This document shows, in pieces, positions 18,213-28,907 of a stretch of DNA of 64,000 nucleotides. The position numbers were made by a program, and so were the translations under genes. The stretch is taken from NCBI RefSeq assembly GCF_002608565.1, contig NZ_LIXM01000009.1:62001-126000 (forward strand), read 5' to 3'. Position 1 is the stretch's first letter. The number at the start of each line of letters is the position of its first letter. Below the pieces are notes generated by a model. The model was not told the DNA's origin, did no database searches, and saw nothing but the letters and a program-made list of their open reading frames with translations. Origin of the DNA: Vibrio sp. PID17_43. Lineage in GTDB: Bacteria > Pseudomonadota > Gammaproteobacteria > Enterobacterales > Vibrionaceae.

Positions 18213-20237
18213 GTGAAACATTGGTTTAGCAAAAGTGCTTGGTTATTGGCAGGGACTCTTCTCTGCGCACCAAGTGCGATGGCGAACGAATACAGTGCCA
18301 GCTTTAAAGGCACGGATATTCAAGAATTCATCAACATTGTTGGTCGTAACTTAGAAAAGACCATTATTGTTGACCCCTCAGTACGCGGAAAAATCGACGT
18401 ACGCAGCTATGACGTATTAAATGAAAAGCAGTACTACAGCTTTTTCCTTAATGTACTCGAAGTGTACGGTTACGCCGTGGTTGAAATGGAAGATGGTATT
18501 CTCAAGGTCATCAAAGCCAAAGATGCAAAAACGTCGGCGATTCCTGTGGTGAGCAGTAACGCGGAACCGGGTGATAGCGTCATCACTCGCGTTGTGGCGG
18601 TGCGTAACGTTTCGGTGCGTGAGTTATCTCCTTTGCTGCGTCAGCTTATTGATAATGCTGGCGCGGGTAACGTGGTGCACTACGATCCAGCCAACATCAT
18701 TTTGATCACAGGTCGCGCTGCGGTGGTCAACCGTTTAGCAGAGATCATCAAGCGTGTAGATCAAGCTGGCGACAAAGAAGTGGAACTGGTGGAGTTACGT
18801 AATGCTTCTGCTGCGGAAATGGTACGTATCGTTGATGCCTTGAATAAAACCACCAATCAGAAAAGCACACCTGAATTCCTCGAGCCAAAAATTGTGGCTG
18901 ATGAGCGTACTAACTCGCTGTTGATTTCTGGTGATCCGAAAGTACGTGCTCGCCTGAAACGTTTGATTCGTCAACTTGATGTAGAAATGGCGACCAAAGG
19001 CAATAACCGAGTGGTTTACCTCAAGTATGCCAAAGCAGAAGACTTGGTTGACGTGCTTAAAGGCGTTTCTGACAACCTGCAAGCAGAGAAGCAAGCAGGT
19101 CAAAATGGTGCATCGAGTACGCAACGCGGTGAAGTCGTGATTGCGGCTCACGAAGCGACCAATTCACTCGTATTAACGGCGCCGCCAGATATCATGATGG
19201 CCTTGCAAGACGTGATTGCTCAATTAGACATTCGCCGCGCGCAGGTATTGATTGAGGCACTGATTGTCGAGATGGCTGAAGGCGACGGCGTGAACTTGGG
19301 CGTGCAGTGGGGTTCGCTAGAGACAGGCGCGGTGATTCAATATGGCAACACTGGCGCACCGATCGGCCAAGTTATGGTTGGTCTGGAAGAAGCGAAAGAC
19401 ATCACTAAAACAGAAAGTTTCTGGGATAGTGAAAACAATCAGTGGGAAACCCGTGAATACACTGAAGATGGGGATTACTCGACACTCGCCGCTGCACTCG
19501 GCGGTGTTAATGGCGCGGCAATGAGCATCGTTATGGGTGACTGGACGGCGCTGATCAGTGCGGTGGCGTCTGATTCAAATTCCAATATTTTGTCTTCACC
19601 AAGCATTACCGTGATGGACAACGGTGAAGCATCCTTTATCGTCGGTGAAGAAGTCCCTGTGATTACGGGCTCTACGGCGGGCTCAAATAACGATAACCCA
19701 TTCCAAACCGTTGATCGTAAAGAAGTGGGCATCAAGCTGAAAGTGGTCCCTCAGATCAACGAAGGTGATTCCGTGCAGTTGAACATTGAGCAAGAAGTCT
19801 CCAACGTTCTCGGTGCCAACGGCGCTGTTGATGTGCGCTTTGCTAAACGTCAATTGAATACCTCCGTCATGGTGCAAGACGGCCAAATGCTGGTACTTGG
19901 CGGCTTGATTGATGAGCGTGCGTTAGAAAGCGAATCGAAAGTGCCACTGCTTGGTGACATTCCCGTGCTTGGCCATTTGTTCAAATCGACCAGCACTCAG
20001 GTAGAAAAGAAAAATTTGATGGTGTTCATTAAGCCAACGATTATTCGCGATGGCGTGACGGCCGATGGCATTACGCAACGTAAGTACAACTTTATTCGTG
20101 CAGAGCAGCTCTATAAAGCAGACCAAGGTTTGAAGCTAATGGCGGATGACCATATTCCAGTGCTTCCAGAGTTTGGTCACGAACGTAAGCACCCAGCAGA
20201 AATTCAAGTATTCATCGACCAAATGGAAGTGAAGTAA
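18213..20237 (+). CDS. gspD: Type II secretion outer membrane secretin GspD (EpsD)
   Basis: GspD forms the multimeric outer-membrane channel of the type II system. It starts with GTG at 18213, seven bases after AGGGAGA. The 674-residue product has a signal peptide ending ...APSAMA-NEY, an N0 domain (about 28-105), three KH-like N1-N3 domains (about 125-335, with repeated [23 protein letters not shown] units) and the secretin core (about 345-615), which includes the gate-region [13 protein letters not shown] and the family motif [14 protein letters not shown]. The C-terminal part matches the S-domain region. The stop codon overlaps the gspE start by one base. Confidence 0.97.
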   Translation: MKHWFSKSAWLLAGTLLCAPSAMANEYSASFKGTDIQEFINIVGRNLEKTIIVDPSVRGKIDVRSYDVLNEKQYYSFFLNVLEVYGYAVVEMEDGILKVIKAKDAKTSAIPVVSSNAEPGDSVITRVVAVRNVSVRELSPLLRQLIDNAGAGNVVHYDPANIILITGRAAVVNRLAEIIKRVDQAGDKEVELVELRNASAAEMVRIVDALNKTTNQKSTPEFLEPKIVADERTNSLLISGDPKVRARLKRLIRQLDVEMATKGNNRVVYLKYAKAEDLVDVLKGVSDNLQAEKQAGQNGASSTQRGEVVIAAHEATNSLVLTAPPDIMMALQDVIAQLDIRRAQVLIEALIVEMAEGDGVNLGVQWGSLETGAVIQYGNTGAPIGQVMVGLEEAKDITKTESFWDSENNQWETREYTEDGDYSTLAAALGGVNGAAMSIVMGDWTALISAVASDSNSNILSSPSITVMDNGEASFIVGEEVPVITGSTAGSNNDNPFQTVDRKEVGIKLKVVPQINEGDSVQLNIEQEVSNVLGANGAVDVRFAKRQLNTSVMVQDGQMLVLGGLIDERALESESKVPLLGDIPVLGHLFKSTSTQVEKKNLMVFIKPTIIRDGVTADGITQRKYNFIRAEQLYKADQGLKLMADDHIPVLPEFGHERKHPAEIQVFIDQMEVK

Positions 20238-21739
20238 TGGTGGATATGTTAGACACAGCGCCAAGCTTGCGTCGTCTGCCATTCAGTTTTGCCAATCGCT
20301 TTAAACTGGTATTGGAGACGGAGTACCCTGAGCGCCCTCCAATGTTGTATTACGTTGAGCCGCTTAATCCAGCGGCTCTGGTTGAAGTGCGCCGCGTACT
20401 CAAACAAAGCTTTATACCTCAGCCTATCGACAAAGAGGCATTTGATAAAAAGCTGACAGAAGCGTATCAACGCGACTCTTCTGAAGCACGTCAGTTGATG
20501 GAGGACATTGGTGCGGATAGCGATGACTTCTTCTCTCTGGCGGAAGAGCTGCCACATGATGAGGACTTGTTAGAGTCTGAAGATGACGCGCCAATCATCA
20601 AATTGATCAACGCCATGTTGGGTGAAGCGATCAAAGAAGGGGCGTCGGATATCCATATCGAGACATTTGAGAAAACCCTTTCTATTCGTTTCCGTGTCGA
20701 TGGTGTTCTACGTGAAGTCTTAACCCCAAGCCGTAAGCTGGCACCGTTGCTGGTCTCCCGTGTGAAAGTCATGGCGAAACTGGATATCGCAGAAAAGCGC
20801 GTGCCTCAAGATGGTCGTATCTCACTACGTATTGGTGGGCGTGCCGTTGACGTGCGTGTCTCGACCATGCCTTCTTCACACGGCGAGCGTGTGGTAATGC
20901 GTCTATTAGACAAAAATGCCACTCGGCTTGATTTGCATAGCCTAGGTATGACGCCATCGGTGCATAGCAGCTTTGCTCACCTGATTCAGCGCCCTCACGG
21001 CATCATTTTGGTGACCGGCCCAACCGGTTCTGGTAAATCAACCACCTTGTATGCGGGCTTGCAAGAGATTAACAGCAACGAACGTAACATTCTGACGGTT
21101 GAAGACCCGATCGAATTTGATATCGATGGTATTGGTCAGACACAGGTCAATCCAAAAGTGGACATGACTTTCGCCCGTGGTTTGCGTGCGATTTTACGTC
21201 AGGACCCGGACGTGGTGATGGTGGGTGAGATCCGTGACTTGGAAACGGCGCAGATTGCCGTTCAAGCCTCGTTGACGGGTCACTTAGTGATGTCGACCCT
21301 GCACACCAATACCGCGATTGGTGCGGTTACGCGTCTGCGTGATATGGGTATTGAACCTTTCCTCATTTCATCTTCGCTACTTGGCGTACTTGCGCAACGC
21401 TTAGTTCGTACGCTTTGTCGAGACTGTAAAGAGCCTTACGAAGCGGACAAAGAACAGAAGAAATTGTTTGGCATGGCAGAGCATGAGTCTCTGGTTCTGC
21501 ATCGTGCCAATGGCTGTGAAGCGTGTAACCATAAAGGCTATCGTGGCCGTACTGGTATTCACGAGCTACTGATGATGGATGAGAAAGTGCAAGAACTTAT
21601 CCATCGCGAAGCGGGTGAACAAGAAATTGAAAAAGCGGTACGTGCGCACACGCCAAGTATTCGCAGCGATGGACTGAGTAAGGTACGTCTTGGTATTACT
21701 TCTCTTGAGGAAGTGATGCGCGTAACCAAGGAAGTGTAA
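20237..21739 (+). CDS. gspE: Type II secretion ATPase GspE (EpsE)
   Basis: GspE is the cytoplasmic hexameric ATPase that drives pseudopilus assembly, bound to GspL. The 500-residue protein closely follows Vibrio EpsE. The N-terminal domain (about 10-100) binds GspL. The ATPase core has Walker [10 protein letters not shown] near residue 260, the Asp box ([20 protein letters not shown]), Walker B ([16 protein letters not shown]) and the His box ([12 protein letters not shown]). A four-cysteine zinc site follows, [11 protein letters not shown] then [14 protein letters not shown]. The start ATG overlaps the gspD stop, indicating coupled translation. Confidence 0.98.
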   Translation: MVDMLDTAPSLRRLPFSFANRFKLVLETEYPERPPMLYYVEPLNPAALVEVRRVLKQSFIPQPIDKEAFDKKLTEAYQRDSSEARQLMEDIGADSDDFFSLAEELPHDEDLLESEDDAPIIKLINAMLGEAIKEGASDIHIETFEKTLSIRFRVDGVLREVLTPSRKLAPLLVSRVKVMAKLDIAEKRVPQDGRISLRIGGRAVDVRVSTMPSSHGERVVMRLLDKNATRLDLHSLGMTPSVHSSFAHLIQRPHGIILVTGPTGSGKSTTLYAGLQEINSNERNILTVEDPIEFDIDGIGQTQVNPKVDMTFARGLRAILRQDPDVVMVGEIRDLETAQIAVQASLTGHLVMSTLHTNTAIGAVTRLRDMGIEPFLISSSLLGVLAQRLVRTLCRDCKEPYEADKEQKKLFGMAEHESLVLHRANGCEACNHKGYRGRTGIHELLMMDEKVQELIHREAGEQEIEKAVRAHTPSIRSDGLSKVRLGITSLEEVMRVTKEV

Positions 21740-22956
21740 TGGCGGCATTTGAATACAAAGCGCTGGATGCGAAAGGCAAGCAAAAGAAAGGCACGATTGA
21801 AGGGGATAATGCCCGTCAGGTGCGCCAACGCCTAAAAGAGCAGGGAATGATCCCTGTAGAGGTGATGGAAGCCAAAGCAAAAGCCGCTAAGTCTTCAACG
21901 ACGGTGGGGTTTAAGCGTGGCATCAAGACTGCCGAGCTCGCACTGATCACGCGCCAACTTTCTACGTTAGTACAGTCAGGCATGCCGCTTGAAGAGTGCC
22001 TCAAGGCGGTTTCAGAACAAGCAGAGAAGCCGCGTATTCGTTCGATGATTGCTGCTGTTCGCTCCAAGGTCACCGAAGGTTACCCACTGGCTGATAGCTT
22101 AGGTGATTACCCGCATGTGTTTGATGAGCTGTATCGTTCAATGGTGGCGGCGGGTGAAAAGTCGGGTCATCTTGATGCGGTTTTGGCGCGTTTGGCCGAC
22201 TACGTAGAAAACCGTCAGAAGATGCGATCTAAATTGCTGCAAGCGATGATTTACCCAGTGGTATTGGTGGTCTTTGCTGTGGGCATCGTCTCTTTGCTGC
22301 TCTCTTCTGTGGTGCCGAAAATCATCGAACCTATCATTCAAATGGGACAAGAATTACCGCAATCGACCCAAATTCTGCTGGCAGCCAGTGAGTTTGTTCA
22401 AGCGTGGGGCTTCATTATCTTTGTCGTGGTGGTGGTGTTTTTTTACGGCCTCAAACTCGCATTGCAAAAACCAAACTTTCGCTTGTCTTGGGATAGAAAA
22501 ATACTCAGTTTGCCGCTGGTCGGCAAAATTTCAAAAGGACTCAACACGGCACGATTTGCGCGTACCTTGTCTATTTGTACATCAAGCGCGATTCCAATTC
22601 TTGAAGGCATGAGAGTGGCGGTGGACGTGATGTCGAACCGTTACGTGAAACAGCAAGTACTCATTGCGGCAGATAACGTACGAGAAGGGGCGAGCTTGCG
22701 TAAGGCATTGGATCAGACTCGTCTGTTTCCACCTATGATGCTGCATATGATCGCCAGTGGTGAACAAAGTGGTGAACTGGAAAGCATGTTGACTCGTGCG
22801 GCAGATAACCAAGATCAAAACTTTGAATCCACAGTTAATATTGCTTTAGGTATTTTTACGCCCGCATTGATTGCATTGATGGCTGGCCTGGTGCTTTTCA
22901 TCGTGATGGCGACCTTGATGCCAATGTTGGAAATGAATAACTTGATGAGCGGATAA
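21739..22956 (+). CDS. gspF: Type II secretion inner membrane protein GspF (EpsF)
   Basis: GspF is the polytopic inner-membrane platform protein of the type II system. The 405 residues contain two T2SSF repeats, each opening with a cytoplasmic helical bundle (LALITRQLSTLVQSGMPLEE near 70 and TARFARTLSICTSSAIPILE near 270). Membrane segments include AMIYPVVLVVFAVGIVSLLL (about 170), FIIFVVVVVFFYGLKLAL (about 225) and the C-terminal ALIALMAGLVLFIVMATLM. The motif MIASGEQSGELESML is characteristic of the family. The start overlaps the gspE stop by one base. Confidence 0.97.
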   Translation: MAAFEYKALDAKGKQKKGTIEGDNARQVRQRLKEQGMIPVEVMEAKAKAAKSSTTVGFKRGIKTAELALITRQLSTLVQSGMPLEECLKAVSEQAEKPRIRSMIAAVRSKVTEGYPLADSLGDYPHVFDELYRSMVAAGEKSGHLDAVLARLADYVENRQKMRSKLLQAMIYPVVLVVFAVGIVSLLLSSVVPKIIEPIIQMGQELPQSTQILLAASEFVQAWGFIIFVVVVVFFYGLKLALQKPNFRLSWDRKILSLPLVGKISKGLNTARFARTLSICTSSAIPILEGMRVAVDVMSNRYVKQQVLIAADNVREGASLRKALDQTRLFPPMMLHMIASGEQSGELESMLTRAADNQDQNFESTVNIALGIFTPALIALMAGLVLFIVMATLMPMLEMNNLMSG

Positions 22957-23016
22957 AATTCGGGTTAAGACGTGTCTATTGATGACATGGCTTGAATCTA
23001 ACTTTTGGAGAAAACA

Positions 23017-23460
23017 ATGAAATTTAAGCGTAGTAAACAGCAAGGCTTTACACTTTTAGAAGTGATGGTTGTTGTCGTTATCTTGGGTATTCTGGCGAGC
23101 TTTGTGGTGCCAAACCTACTTGGTAACAAAGAGAAAGCCGATCAACAAAAAGCGATCACAGACATTGTGGCGTTGGAAAACGCATTGGACATGTACAAGT
23201 TGGATAACAGCGTTTACCCAACGACAGACCAAGGTCTAGACGCATTAGTAAGCAAACCGTCTAACCCAGAGCCACGCAACTACCGTGATGGTGGTTACAT
23301 TAAGCGTTTGCCAAACGATCCTTGGGGTAACGAGTACCAGTACCTAAGTCCTGGCGATAACGGTACGATTGATATTTTCACCCTAGGCGCAGATGGCCAA
23401 GAGGGTGGTGAAGGCCCTGCAACAGATATCGGCAACTGGAACATGCAAGATTTCCAATAA
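23017..23460 (+). CDS. gspG: Type II secretion major pseudopilin GspG (EpsG)
   Basis: GspG is the main subunit of the type II pseudopilus. The ATG at 23017 is chosen over the in-frame TTG at 23005 because GGAG lies six bases before it and it gives the normal short leader MKFKRSKQQG. The prepilin peptidase site is QQG|FTLLEVMVV, with Glu at +5 of the mature protein. The 147-residue product shows the hydrophobic spine VVVVILGILASFVVPNLLG and the C-terminal calcium-loop region (DPWGNEYQYLSPGDNGTID). It is processed by PilD/GspO, which is not encoded in this window. Confidence 0.97.
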   Translation: MKFKRSKQQGFTLLEVMVVVVILGILASFVVPNLLGNKEKADQQKAITDIVALENALDMYKLDNSVYPTTDQGLDALVSKPSNPEPRNYRDGGYIKRLPNDPWGNEYQYLSPGDNGTIDIFTLGADGQEGGEGPATDIGNWNMQDFQ

Positions 23461-23482
23461 TATTGAGCTTAAACCAGCGCTA

Positions 23483-24097
23483 ATGAAGCAAATGCAAAAA
23501 CATCAAGGTTTTACATTAATAGAAATTCTATTGGTGCTGGTTTTGTTATCTCTTACCGCCGTTGCGGTGATCGCTACTTTGCCGACCAGTCAAAAAGACC
23601 TTTCTAAACAGTACGCACAAAGTTTTTTTCAGCGCTTACAACTGCTCAATGAAGAAGCGGTGCTAAGTGGCAAAGATTTCGGTCTGCGTGTTGATGACGT
23701 TAAATCTAGTTATGCATTGCTCAGTTTGACCCAAGACGGTTGGCAACCACTTGAATTAAAGCAGATCCCAAGCGAAACAAAGCTCGAGGGGGATATTTCA
23801 CTGCAATTGGATTTAGGTGGCGGTGCGTGGGATAAAGACGAACGGTTGTTTGAACCTGGCTCTTTGTTTGATGAGGACATGTTTGCTGAGGAAGAGGACA
23901 AAGAGAAGAAAAAAGTGAAGCCACCTCAGGTGTTCATTTTTTCAAGTGCAGAGATTACGCCATTCACGCTTTCTTTCTTTCCTGAAGATGGTGATACGTT
24001 TAATGACGGTTGGCGAATCATTGGTAAAGAAACTGGTGAGATAAAACTACTCGCACCAGGAGAAGAAGCGGAAGACGATGACAATACGACATTCTAA
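23483..24097 (+). CDS. gspH: Type II secretion minor pseudopilin GspH (EpsH)
   Basis: GspH is a minor pseudopilin of the type II tip complex. The ATG at 23483 gives the leader MKQMQKHQG and the cleavage site QG|FTLIEILLV. The longer frame from 23393 lies inside gspG. The 204 residues comprise the N-terminal helix and a globular beta domain. A strongly acidic, then Lys-rich insert (GSLFDEDMFAEEEDKEKKK, about residues 127-145) interrupts the domain; from memory the Vibrio homologue has a comparable insert. The start follows gspG by 22 nt with a weak ribosome site, and the end overlaps gspI by 20 nt. Confidence 0.93.
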   Translation: MKQMQKHQGFTLIEILLVLVLLSLTAVAVIATLPTSQKDLSKQYAQSFFQRLQLLNEEAVLSGKDFGLRVDDVKSSYALLSLTQDGWQPLELKQIPSETKLEGDISLQLDLGGGAWDKDERLFEPGSLFDEDMFAEEEDKEKKKVKPPQVFIFSSAEITPFTLSFFPEDGDTFNDGWRIIGKETGEIKLLAPGEEAEDDDNTTF

Positions 24098-24473
24098 GCC
24101 AAATCGTATTGGCGCATCGCACCGACAAACACGAGGCATGACGTTGCTTGAGGTGTTGGTAGCGCTCGCGATTTTTGCCACGGCGGCGATCAGTGTCATT
24201 CGCTCGGTGAGCCAGCACATCAATACCGTCAGCTATTTAGAAGAAAAAATGTTTGCAGCCATGGTTGTGGATAACCAAATGGCCAATGTGATGCTCGCAA
24301 CTGAAAAGTTAAAAGCTAAAAACGGTACCGAAGAGCTAGCAGGGCGCACTTGGTACTGGAAAGTCACGCCGGTTGCCACTACGCAGCCATTGCTGAAAGC
24401 ATTTGATATTAGCGTTGCGACGGAGAAAAACGCGAGTCCAGTGGTGACGGTGAGAAGTTATGTGGCTCAGTAG
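24078..24473 (+). CDS. gspI: Type II secretion minor pseudopilin GspI (EpsI)
   Basis: GspI is a core minor pseudopilin that initiates pseudopilus assembly with GspJ and GspK. The 131-residue precursor has an unusually long basic leader (about 20 residues, MTIRHSKPNRIGASHRQTRG) and the cleavage site RG|MTLLEVLVA, with Met instead of Phe at +1 as in many GspI proteins, and Glu at +5. The hydrophobic helix (VLVALAIFATAAISVI) is followed by the T2SSI domain with KMFAAMVVDNQMANVML and RTWYWKV. The gene overlaps gspH by 20 nt and gspJ by 14 nt. Confidence 0.95.
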   Translation: MTIRHSKPNRIGASHRQTRGMTLLEVLVALAIFATAAISVIRSVSQHINTVSYLEEKMFAAMVVDNQMANVMLATEKLKAKNGTEELAGRTWYWKVTPVATTQPLLKAFDISVATEKNASPVVTVRSYVAQ

Positions 24474-25179
24474 AATTCAACATACCGCTAAACGCGCCAA
24501 TCGACAGCGTCAGCAACGTGGCTTTACGTTGATCGAAGTGTTGGTGTCCATTGCGATTTTTGCCAGTTTGAGCGTTGCAGCCTATCAAGTGGTGTCTCAG
24601 GTACAGCGCAGTAATGTGTTATCACAAGAGCGTACACAGCGTTTGAATGAACTGCAGCGTGCCATGGTGATGATGGATAACGATTTTCGTCAGATGGCAA
24701 TGCGGCAAATGCGCACCAACGGTGAAGAACCGTCGAATCAACTGATTTTTTGGTCGGATTATCTGTTGGATTCGGACGCGAAAGGGGTGATGTTTACGCG
24801 TGTTGGGTGGCACAACCCACAACAGCAATTCCCACGAGGCGAAGTGACGAAAGTGGGTTACCGCATTAAAGACAATGTGTTGCAGCGAGTCTGGTGGCGC
24901 TATCCTGACACGCCAGTTGGTCAAGAAGGGGTTATTACCCCACTTTTGACTCAGGTCGACGGGTTGGATATGCGATTTTACGATGGTAAATCGTGGAAAA
25001 AAACGTGGGAAAGCAATCAAGAATTACCCCAAGCCGTCTCGGTGATCTTGCAGTTGAAAGATTACGGTGAAATTACGCGTACTTATTTGACGCCCAATGG
25101 CAAGTTGATCGCAAGTGAACAAGAGGAGGCCTCGGGAAATGACTCTGCCAATGGCGGATCCGGAGGCAACAATGGCTAA
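24460..25179 (+). CDS. gspJ: Type II secretion minor pseudopilin GspJ (EpsJ)
   Basis: GspJ is a minor pseudopilin of the tip complex with GspI, GspK and probably GspH. The 239-residue precursor has a basic leader of about 20 residues, the cleavage site [11 protein letters not shown] with Glu at +5, and the helix [20 protein letters not shown]. The T2SSJ domain shows [19 protein letters not shown] and [17 protein letters not shown]. The C-terminal end is a short Ser/Gly/Asn-rich stretch. The reading frame overlaps the gspK start by 8 nt. Confidence 0.95.
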   Translation: MWLSRIQHTAKRANRQRQQRGFTLIEVLVSIAIFASLSVAAYQVVSQVQRSNVLSQERTQRLNELQRAMVMMDNDFRQMAMRQMRTNGEEPSNQLIFWSDYLLDSDAKGVMFTRVGWHNPQQQFPRGEVTKVGYRIKDNVLQRVWWRYPDTPVGQEGVITPLLTQVDGLDMRFYDGKSWKKTWESNQELPQAVSVILQLKDYGEITRTYLTPNGKLIASEQEEASGNDSANGGSGGNNG

Positions 25180-26182
25180 CCGTCAGCGCGGCGTTGCGCT
25201 CATTATTGTCCTGATGCTGCTCGCGATCATGACCACGATTGCAGCGAGCATGTCTGAGCGTTTGTTTTTGCAGTTTCAGCGCGGCGCAAATCAGATTCAT
25301 TACCAGCAAGCCTATTGGTACAGCTTGGGAGTCGAAGCGTTGGCCGAAGTGGGTATCGAACAGAGCTATAAAGACAGCGATACCATTAACTTAAGCCAGC
25401 CTTGGGCAATTAAAGATCAAGTGTATCCGCTTGATTATGGCCAAGCCGCGGGGCGCATTATTGATAAGCAAGCTTGCTTCAATCTGAATGCACTCGCAAG
25501 TGTCCAACCGACAGGTGAACAAACAACACGGCCGTATTTAGTGCAAGTGCTCCAGCGTTTGTTGGAAGAGTCTGATGTTGAGCCGTATCAAGCGGAAGTT
25601 ATTGCTGACTCCACCTGGGAATACGTTGACAGTGACAATAGCGTGCGTTCGACAACGGGCGTAGAAGACAGTACTTACGAAGCGATGAAGCCTGCTTACT
25701 TGCCGCCAAATGCTTGGATGGCGGATGCCAGTGAGCTTCGCGCGGTGTACCAGGTTTCGGGTGACATTTTTCAAAAGGTGGCGCCTTTAATTTGTGCACT
25801 CCCTAGCGATGATTGGCGATTGAATGTCAATACCATTGAGGTAGAGCAAGCGCCGATTCTGGTGGCGATGTTTACTCCAGGATTGAGCAACAGTGATGCG
25901 GTGCAGTTGATCGAGAAACGCCCTTTCGATGGTTGGGACAGTGTTGATGAATTTTTAGCCGAGTCAGAATTAGCTGGCTTAAGTGATGATGTAAAGAAAA
26001 AGGCCAAAGGCTATTTGGGTGTAGACAGCGCCTTTTTTGAGTTGGATGCGCAAGTGCTGGTGGATGAATCCCGAGTACGTATCCGCAGTCTTTTGCAAAG
26101 TACGAATAGAGAAACGGTGACAGTCGTTCGCCGTCGTTTTGGAGGAATCAGTGAGCGAGTTTCTGACCGTTCGGCTGAGTAG
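25172..26182 (+). CDS. gspK: Type II secretion minor pseudopilin GspK (EpsK)
   Basis: GspK is the large minor pseudopilin that caps the pseudopilus tip. The ATG at 25172 is chosen because CGGAGG stands just upstream and the product then has the short leader MANRQRG and the site [14 protein letters not shown]. Unlike the other pseudopilins it lacks Glu at +5, which is usual for GspK. The upstream GTG frame from 25115 lies within gspJ. The 336-residue protein continues with FNLNALASV and the helix-hairpin-helix-like region [20 protein letters not shown] near residue 245, both GspK features. It overlaps gspL by 32 nt. Confidence 0.95.
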   Translation: MANRQRGVALIIVLMLLAIMTTIAASMSERLFLQFQRGANQIHYQQAYWYSLGVEALAEVGIEQSYKDSDTINLSQPWAIKDQVYPLDYGQAAGRIIDKQACFNLNALASVQPTGEQTTRPYLVQVLQRLLEESDVEPYQAEVIADSTWEYVDSDNSVRSTTGVEDSTYEAMKPAYLPPNAWMADASELRAVYQVSGDIFQKVAPLICALPSDDWRLNVNTIEVEQAPILVAMFTPGLSNSDAVQLIEKRPFDGWDSVDEFLAESELAGLSDDVKKKAKGYLGVDSAFFELDAQVLVDESRVRIRSLLQSTNRETVTVVRRRFGGISERVSDRSAE

Positions 26183-27353
26183 CGAACAACAAAGCACCAT
26201 TCCATGGTTGGTTTGGTCGACACAACAGCAAGAAGTGATTGCCAGTGGTGAAATCGCCGGATGGGAACATCTGGATGAACTGGTCGCGTATGCTGAGCAG
26301 CGTCCCGTGGTGGCGTTGTTGGCAAGTAATGATGTGGTACTCACCGAAGTGGATATCCCACCGGGTGCCGCACGTCAGTTTGATAGCATGTTGCCGTACT
26401 TGGTTGAAGACGACGTCGCGCAAGATGTCGAAGGTTTGCATTTTACCGTATTAGGTAAGCAAGCTGACAAAGCGCAGATATGTGCGGTTGAACGGGCATG
26501 GATTCAAACCATTTTGAAGCGCTTTTCCAGTCAAGGTATTACGATTAAACGACTCTTACCGGATGTATTGGCGCTGCCAGCTGCGAATGAAAGCAGCACG
26601 GCGGTATCAATCGGAGAGCAATGGTTGATCCGTCATACGCACACTCAAGGTGTCGCGGTGGATACCTCTTGGCTGGACTTATATCTGTCGGCTTATCTGC
26701 AAAGTAACCCGGGGTGGAAGTTGGAGTGCTACAGTTCACTGCCAGAGTCAGCCGCCAATGAGCTTTGGGTTGCGAAGCCAGAAGAGATGGCCATGGCGTT
26801 ACTCGCAAAAGGCGTGGCAGATAGCAAAACCAATCTTCTGACTGGTCGCTTTAAGCCAAAATCTTCATGGGGCAAATACGTGAAGGTATGGCAAACCACG
26901 GCGATCGCCGCTGGCGTGTTACTGGTTGTGATGGTGGCTCAACAATTGTTGATGGTGCACAAGTACGAGGCGCAAGCTCAAGCTTACCGAGATGAAAGTG
27001 AACGTATCTTCCGCCAAGTTTTTCCGGACAAGCGCCGCATTCCAACCGTTAGTTATCTGAAACGTCAGATGACAGATGAAGAGCGTCGTTTATCCGGTGG
27101 TGCAAGTGATGAGTCTATGCTCTCTTGGTTGGCAGCGTTGCCCTCTACTCTTGGTCAGGTAAAAGCATTGCAGATCACCAGCTTCAAATATGATGGCCAA
27201 CGAGGTGAAGTCCGAATTCAAGCGAGTAGCTCCGGCTTCCAACCATTTGAGGAAGCGCGAGTGAAGTTGGCCGAGAAATTTAATGTCGAACAAGGCCAGC
27301 TTAACCGCAACGGGGATGTGGTAATGGGCAGCTTTGTGTTGAAGCGTTTATGA
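26151..27353 (+). CDS. gspL: Type II secretion inner membrane protein GspL (EpsL)
   Basis: GspL anchors the ATPase GspE to the inner membrane and partners with GspM. The GTG at 26151 is preferred: GGAGG lies 5 bases upstream and the product begins [11 protein letters not shown] like Vibrio EpsL. A TTG at 26139 would only add four residues. The 400 residues form an actin-like cytoplasmic domain (about 1-240), one membrane helix ([19 protein letters not shown], about 248-266) and a periplasmic ferredoxin-like domain. [17 protein letters not shown] and [15 protein letters not shown] are family-conserved segments. The stop overlaps an in-frame ATG of the gspM frame. Confidence 0.96.
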   Translation: MSEFLTVRLSSEQQSTIPWLVWSTQQQEVIASGEIAGWEHLDELVAYAEQRPVVALLASNDVVLTEVDIPPGAARQFDSMLPYLVEDDVAQDVEGLHFTVLGKQADKAQICAVERAWIQTILKRFSSQGITIKRLLPDVLALPAANESSTAVSIGEQWLIRHTHTQGVAVDTSWLDLYLSAYLQSNPGWKLECYSSLPESAANELWVAKPEEMAMALLAKGVADSKTNLLTGRFKPKSSWGKYVKVWQTTAIAAGVLLVVMVAQQLLMVHKYEAQAQAYRDESERIFRQVFPDKRRIPTVSYLKRQMTDEERRLSGGASDESMLSWLAALPSTLGQVKALQITSFKYDGQRGEVRIQASSSGFQPFEEARVKLAEKFNVEQGQLNRNGDVVMGSFVLKRL

Positions 27354-27361
27354 GGTTGATG

Positions 27362-27853
27362 ATGAAGAACTTAATCTCTCCAGTTCAAACTTGGTGGAGC
27401 AGCATCTCGCAACGCGAGCAACGTCTAGTGATGGGTTGCGGCGCGATGGCGGTGGTGGGCGTTCTCTATTGGGGAATTCTGCAACCAATGAATCAGCGTG
27501 CTGAGTTAGTTCAATCTCGCATTCAAAGTGAAAAGCAGTTGCTGAACTGGGTGCAAGATAAAGCCGATGACATTACAACGCTGCGCAAAAGCGGTGGTGT
27601 CAGCTTTTCTAGCCAGCCACTTAACCAAGTGGTGTCCTCTTCTGCCCGCCGATACAAGGTTGAATTAATTCGAGTGCAACCACGAAATGACAGTGTTCAA
27701 GTTTGGATCAAGCCATTAGCGTTCAACCAGATGGTAGATTGGCTGCGATACTTGAAAGAACAGCAAGGCATTGAAGTGGAATTCCTAGATATCGATCGAA
27801 CAGAGCAAGCCGGTATGATCGATGTCAACCGTTTGCAATTTAAGCGAGGTTAA
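27362..27853 (+). CDS. gspM: Type II secretion inner membrane protein GspM (EpsM)
   Basis: GspM is the small bitopic partner of GspL in the inner-membrane platform. In-frame ATGs occur at 27350, 27359 and 27362. The last gives MKNLISPVQTWWSSISQREQ, matching the Vibrio EpsM start, and has GAGG about seven bases upstream. The 163-residue protein has one membrane helix (LVMGCGAMAVVGVLYWGIL, about 22-40) and a periplasmic ferredoxin-like domain including SRPLNQV-like SSQPLNQVVSSSARRYKVEL and ELIRVQPR. The gene is followed after one base by the gspN start. Confidence 0.95.
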   Translation: MKNLISPVQTWWSSISQREQRLVMGCGAMAVVGVLYWGILQPMNQRAELVQSRIQSEKQLLNWVQDKADDITTLRKSGGVSFSSQPLNQVVSSSARRYKVELIRVQPRNDSVQVWIKPLAFNQMVDWLRYLKEQQGIEVEFLDIDRTEQAGMIDVNRLQFKRG

Positions 27854-27854
27854 G

Positions 27855-28616
27855 GTGAAACGAGCAGTACTTTACGTTGTTATTTTTATTGCCTTTTTCT
27901 CAGTTAGCTTACTTGCTGGTTTGCCTGTCTCTTGGGTGTTGAAGCAAGCACCTACCGTGAGAGGCTTGGATATTCAAGGTGCACAAGGCACAGTATGGCA
28001 AGGCAGTGCAACGAGCGTGCGTTGGCAGAACCAAGACATTGGAGAAGTGAACTGGGACTTCCAATTATCGAGCTTGTTTGCTGGTAAAACCGAGTTTTCG
28101 GTTCGCTTTGGCCGTGGCAGCGATATGGATGTGCGTGGCCGTGGCTTAGTGGGTTATAGCTTAACGAGCGGTCCTTATGCAGAAAACCTTGTTGCTTCGA
28201 TCCCTGCTGCCAAAGTGGTTGAGCAAGCGCGAATTCCGGTACCAGTCGGTGTGGAAGGTCAGCTAGAGCTTAATATCCGTCATGCGACTTACGCCGCGCC
28301 TTGGTGTAAGACAGGCGAAGGTACGTTAGTTTGGAGTGCGAGTGGTATTCAAAGCCCGCTAGGTAGCCTTGAGCTTGGTCCTGTCATTGCAGATTTGAAC
28401 TGTAAAGACAGTGTGCTAACCGCATCAGGCGAGCAGCAAAGTAAGCAGGTATCGGCCGCATTTTCTGCGGAGCTGACACCGAATCAGCAGTACTCAACCA
28501 AAGCATGGTTTAAGCCGGGGGCAGAGTTTCCTTCTGGCATGGCCGATCAGCTTAAGTGGTTGGGGAATCCAAACCCTCAAGGCCAATACGAGTTTGATTA
28601 CAAAGGGCGTTTTTAA
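27855..28616 (+). CDS. gspN: Type II secretion protein GspN (EpsN)
   Basis: GspN is an accessory type II secretion protein whose exact role is not settled. The GTG at 27855, just after the gspM stop and preceded by GCGAGG, is chosen over the frame opening at 27822 inside gspM. The 253-residue product has a membrane anchor (AVLYVVIFIAFFSVSLLAGL, about 4-23) and a periplasmic beta-rich part with the T2SSN pattern VRGLDIQGAQGTVWQGSA and LNIRHATYAAPWCKTGEGTL. It is the last gene of the operon and a terminator follows. GspO and GspS are absent here. Confidence 0.94.
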   Translation: MKRAVLYVVIFIAFFSVSLLAGLPVSWVLKQAPTVRGLDIQGAQGTVWQGSATSVRWQNQDIGEVNWDFQLSSLFAGKTEFSVRFGRGSDMDVRGRGLVGYSLTSGPYAENLVASIPAAKVVEQARIPVPVGVEGQLELNIRHATYAAPWCKTGEGTLVWSASGIQSPLGSLELGPVIADLNCKDSVLTASGEQQSKQVSAAFSAELTPNQQYSTKAWFKPGAEFPSGMADQLKWLGNPNPQGQYEFDYKGRF

Positions 28617-28644
28617 TCACATCTAGAAACTATCTCATCGTCAA

Positions 28645-28671
28645 AGAGCTGCCAATGTGCAGCTCTTTTTG
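28645..28671 (+). terminator. Terminator of the gsp operon
   Basis: AGAGCTGC and GCAGCTCT form a stem around CAATGT, followed by TTTTTGCTTTT. It starts 28 nt after the gspN stop. Confidence 0.92.
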
Positions 28672-28839
28672 CTTTTGGATCATCATAGGCCAAAATCTAA
28701 TTTTGCTGTACAGTCATTTTTATCCAACATTGCCGCATTGGTTAAAAAATTGATTTTTAAATGCTTATCTGGTTGGCGTACAGGTATGAAAGTCTTTGGG
28801 TTGCCATAGGAAAAATGTGCTTAACGCTGTACCGTCGAT

Positions 28840-28873
28840 AAAAAGGAAGGTCACGAACAGACTTCGTGACCTT
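28840..28873 (-). terminator. Terminator of cysQ
   Basis: On the minus strand AAGGTCACGAA and TTCGTGACCTT form an 11-pair stem around GTCTG, then CCTTTTTATC follows. It lies about 35 nt beyond the cysQ stop. Confidence 0.88.
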
Positions 28874-28907
28874 ATTGAATGAATGGAAAGAATGGTGAGT
28901 CTGGCAA

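Noticed and set aside
17244..28616. gspO prepilin peptidase or gspS pilotin within the secretion operon
   Set aside because: The operon goes from gspN directly to a terminator. In Vibrio the peptidase is normally PilD elsewhere, so its absence is not a defect.
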